Shown here: piece after piece, positions 6,743 through 8,608 of the stretch
Layout of the letters: the number at the start of each line of letters is the position of its first letter
How positions within the stretch are numbered: position 1 is the first letter of the stretch
NCBI GenBank assembly: GCA_011682715.1
Contig: JAACEC010000047.1
Location: 1 to 8,608, forward strand
Source of the DNA: Pseudomonadota bacterium
GTDB taxonomy: Bacteria; Hydrothermota; 32-111; QNBC01
Length of the DNA: 8,608 bases
Direction of reading: 5' to 3'
Notes under the pieces: generated by a model
Seen by the model: the letters and a program-made list of their open reading frames with translations, nothing else
Told to the model about the DNA's origin: nothing
The model's database searches: none
Made by a program: the position numbers and the translations under genes

Positions 6743-6754
6743 TTTGCGTATTGT
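6726..6754 (+). promoter_or_regulatory. Possible sigma-70-type promoter for the secreted peptidase gene
   Basis: TTGACA (6726-6731) is a perfect -35 box. Seventeen bases on, TATTGT (6749-6754) matches four of six -10 positions. The -35 box lies in the last codons of wecB. The predicted start of transcription, near 6761, leaves a short leader to the GGAGG at 6773. It fits a separate transcription unit for the secreted protein. Local AT-richness raises the chance of a random match. Confidence 0.4.
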
Positions 6755-6772
6755 TAAATTATAGAATCAATT

Positions 6773-6777
6773 GGAGG
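6773..6777 (+). promoter_or_regulatory. Ribosome-binding site of the secreted peptidase gene
   Basis: GGAGG lies seven bases before ATG 6785 and fixes that start, which opens directly into a signal peptide. It is the only strong site in the 42-base gap after wecB. Confidence 0.7.
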
Positions 6778-6784
6778 TTTATAT

Positions 6785-8608
6785 ATGAAAAAATTACATT
6801 TTCTTATTATTATCGGTTTTGTGGCATTGAGTTTAAATGCTTTTCCCATTCCAAATACGGGAAAAATATTTAAGGGCAGCATTGATAAAGGTTTAGCCGT
6901 TCAGGTGGCAAAAGCGAAATTTTCCGCTCTCTATAATGTGAACAATATTTCCGCAGGTAAGGTAATTCCTATGAATGATGTTGATGGTTACCTTTATGCC
7001 TATCTTGTACCGATTTATTTCGGCAACGGGAATTTTCCGAGCGATGCCGCAATAGAGTCATACATAAATGAGAAAAGGGCTGCTTTTAATTTTGTCAAGA
7101 CAACTGGTAATCAAAAAGCTATTGAAAATGCGGGTAAGAAACTGTGGGGTATTGACAGATTCGGTTATGTTATTGTGTCTGCAAGAACGGATAATATGCC
7201 CATACTCGAAATTGGGAAAGGCATACCTCACTATTTCATGAATTTTAACGATATGCAATCCCGTGCCAGTCAATCATTGAGAGGCAATACAGAGCTGAAT
7301 GAGATCATCTATGTAGATCATATGTATAAGTTTTACAAATTTTCCAATGGAAGCAAAAACATCTATGTCGATGATAATATGAAAAAACTTATTCCCGAGG
7401 AAACATTTGATAAAGCAGTTAAAAGAACAGCTTTTAAATTAGGGAATGAGCACGAAGGTTGGGTTAAAATATTCAAAAATAAAGACAATCTTTCTTCCGT
7501 ATTTCGTGCAAGAGCAACGGGATATATTCCAAACGTTCCGTTCTATCTATGGAGTTACGGATGTTCTCCCACATCAAGTGCTATGATTTTTGATTATTGG
7601 GATTCCCGGGGGTATGCAAAACTCACGGACTATCATTTTGATAGATGGGATGGCATAGAGGGAGAAGAAGATTATAACCTTTCCAATGTCCATCAGGAAC
7701 TTGCCATAGCGATGAATACCGATACAACTCCGGGTAGCAGTAGTGCCGGAGGAACATCCATTTCAGATATTGCAAACGGGCAGTCAACGGTTGCGAGCAA
7801 TAATGGTTACAATTGTACCTCTACAAACGGTCCTCAAGGAAATCACACATACGGATGGCAGTGGGATAGACTTACAGGTGAAATTGATAACGGTTATCCT
7901 TGTCATTTTGATGTTTTACAATACTGGCTTGATGCTTTTAATGATTATATAAATCATTCAACTGTTGCCGTAGGATACGATAACGATGGCAGTGACTCCC
8001 TTGTCCAGGTGCATAACACATGGGATTACACGGAGCCTTTCTGGGCTCTTTACACATATCATGACGGGAATTACTCTTATCATTATTTTACGAATTTCGA
8101 ACCGAGCAGCGGAGATACGACTCTAACCGGTAATTTATCCTCAAATCTTGACGGTGCGAAATTCCTTACAGGAAAAGAAGCGATGATTTCTTTCGAAAAC
8201 ATGTCATCAAGTGCGAATAATGTTAAACTTTATTACAGTTTTGACAATTTTCAGAATGAAACGCTTATAAGCGATGCCGTAGCCCCATTTAATCCTTACT
8301 ATTGGACAACACCGGATATAGGAAGTGACACAACAAAATCCATAAGGCTCAGAATGGAAGTCTATGACGGATCGAATAACCTCTTTGCAACCGACGGTAA
8401 TTATCAGAGTATTACATTGTTCCGACTGGTTGATACGTTAAACTATGGACCTATGTCATTTATGAGCACATCCACGCAGGCATACAGTGTTACTGTTAAA
8501 GACACGCTTGCATTTGTTTGCAGAAGTGGTCCCTATATGGATGTTATAAATATAGCGAATTTATCAACTCCTCGCTATATTGGCACGTATCCTTTACCTG
8601 TCACATTC
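6785..8608 (+). CDS. Secreted C39-like cysteine peptidase with propeptide, Ig-like and LVIVD-like regions (3' end outside window)
   Basis: The frame is open for 608 codons to the window end. Residues 1-19 are a signal peptide (MKK, hydrophobic LHFLIIIGFVALSL, cleavage near LNA), so the protein is exported. Residues about 32-150 resemble the propeptide/inhibitor region of C10-type peptidases, with GLAVQVAKAKFSALY and FGYVIVSARTDNMPILEIGKG (compare GGFVIVSADDRxxPVLGYS). The peptidase domain has the nucleophile Cys260 in YLWSYGCSPTSSAMIFDYW, His391 in HSTVAVGYDNDG and Asn411 in VHNTWD. This is the Cys-His-Asn/Asp order of C39-like enzymes (Peptidase_C39_2 type). Residues about 447-546 look like an Ig-like beta-sandwich. 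From about 569, VTVKDTLAFVCRSGPYMDVI and then NIANLSTPRYIGTY match the LVIVD repeat pattern, in which each blade ends VIDxSNPxxPxxVGxY. The gene is probably transcribed alone. The substrate is unknown; roles in scavenging or self-processing are guesses. Confidence 0.8.
   Translation, partial: MKKLHFLIIIGFVALSLNAFPIPNTGKIFKGSIDKGLAVQVAKAKFSALYNVNNISAGKVIPMNDVDGYLYAYLVPIYFGNGNFPSDAAIESYINEKRAAFNFVKTTGNQKAIENAGKKLWGIDRFGYVIVSARTDNMPILEIGKGIPHYFMNFNDMQSRASQSLRGNTELNEIIYVDHMYKFYKFSNGSKNIYVDDNMKKLIPEETFDKAVKRTAFKLGNEHEGWVKIFKNKDNLSSVFRARATGYIPNVPFYLWSYGCSPTSSAMIFDYWDSRGYAKLTDYHFDRWDGIEGEEDYNLSNVHQELAIAMNTDTTPGSSSAGGTSISDIANGQSTVASNNGYNCTSTNGPQGNHTYGWQWDRLTGEIDNGYPCHFDVLQYWLDAFNDYINHSTVAVGYDNDGSDSLVQVHNTWDYTEPFWALYTYHDGNYSYHYFTNFEPSSGDTTLTGNLSSNLDGAKFLTGKEAMISFENMSSSANNVKLYYSFDNFQNETLISDAVAPFNPYYWTTPDIGSDTTKSIRLRMEVYDGSNNLFATDGNYQSITLFRLVDTLNYGPMSFMSTSTQAYSVTVKDTLAFVCRSGPYMDVINIANLSTPRYIGTYPLPVTF

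Noticed and set aside
6740..6761. Possible terminator after wecB (TAATTT/AAATTA stem)
   Set aside because: The stem is made only of A-T pairs with a 10-base loop and no T-run, so it would not stop transcription. No convincing terminator is visible after wecB.
7743..7952. Open frame of 69 codons inside the secreted peptidase gene
   Set aside because: It overlaps the long continuous peptidase frame in another frame, has no ribosome-binding site and no recognisable domain.
6785..8608. Defence, toxin or mobile-element system in the window
   Set aside because: No transposase, integrase, CRISPR repeat, toxin-antitoxin pair or nuclease module is seen. The window is a housekeeping operon plus one exported peptidase gene.

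Overview
The window is bacterial, AT-rich DNA with every gene on the + strand. Ribosome-binding sites are clear (AGGAGG, GGAGG, AGGTGA) and neighbouring genes overlap by a few bases. The gene set is bacterial: a bacterial-type ProRS tail, RimP, NusA, IF2, a YlxP/DUF503 protein, RbfA and a DHH/DHHA1 phosphoesterase. AGA is the usual arginine codon. A secreted papain-like peptidase that runs into what looks like an LVIVD-type repeat fits an uncultured candidate phylum of the Cloacimonadota or WOR-3 kind, or a relative. That placement is an impression, not a proof.

Layout. Positions 3-4708 are a compact translation/transcription operon: proS (C-terminal end only), rimP, nusA, infB, ylxP/DUF503 and rbfA. 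It continues with an nrnA-like DHH phosphoesterase (4701-5639) and a non-hydrolysing UDP-GlcNAc 2-epimerase, wecB-like (5636-6742). Overlaps of 1 to 8 bases join proS/rimP, ylxP/rbfA, rbfA/nrnA and nrnA/wecB, so this is very probably one translationally coupled transcript. After a 42-base gap containing a plausible promoter and a strong ribosome-binding site, a large secreted protein begins at 6785. It stays open to the last base of the window (608 codons, no stop). It has a signal peptide, a propeptide-like region, a C39-like cysteine peptidase domain with Cys260 and His391, an Ig-like segment and the start of an LVIVD-like repeat.

How the genes work together. ProRS charges tRNA. RimP and RbfA mature the 30S subunit. 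NusA controls elongation, termination and antitermination. IF2 delivers initiator tRNA. NrnA-type enzymes finish RNA turnover and hydrolyse pAp. The epimerase makes UDP-ManNAc for cell-surface glycans, and the last gene is exported.

The points most worth checking are these. (1) infB carries an apparent one-base frameshift in its 5' end: the conserved IF2 N-terminus starts at TTG 1935 but changes frame near an AAAA run at 1965-1968, and the out-of-frame reading stops one base before ATG 2002. (2) RimP lacks its whole C-terminal domain. (3) A perfect 12-bp inverted repeat lies inside the ylxP gene. (4) The terminal gene has a composite secreted-peptidase architecture. I see no RNA genes, mobile elements or CRISPR arrays, and no stretch over 300 bases without a gene.
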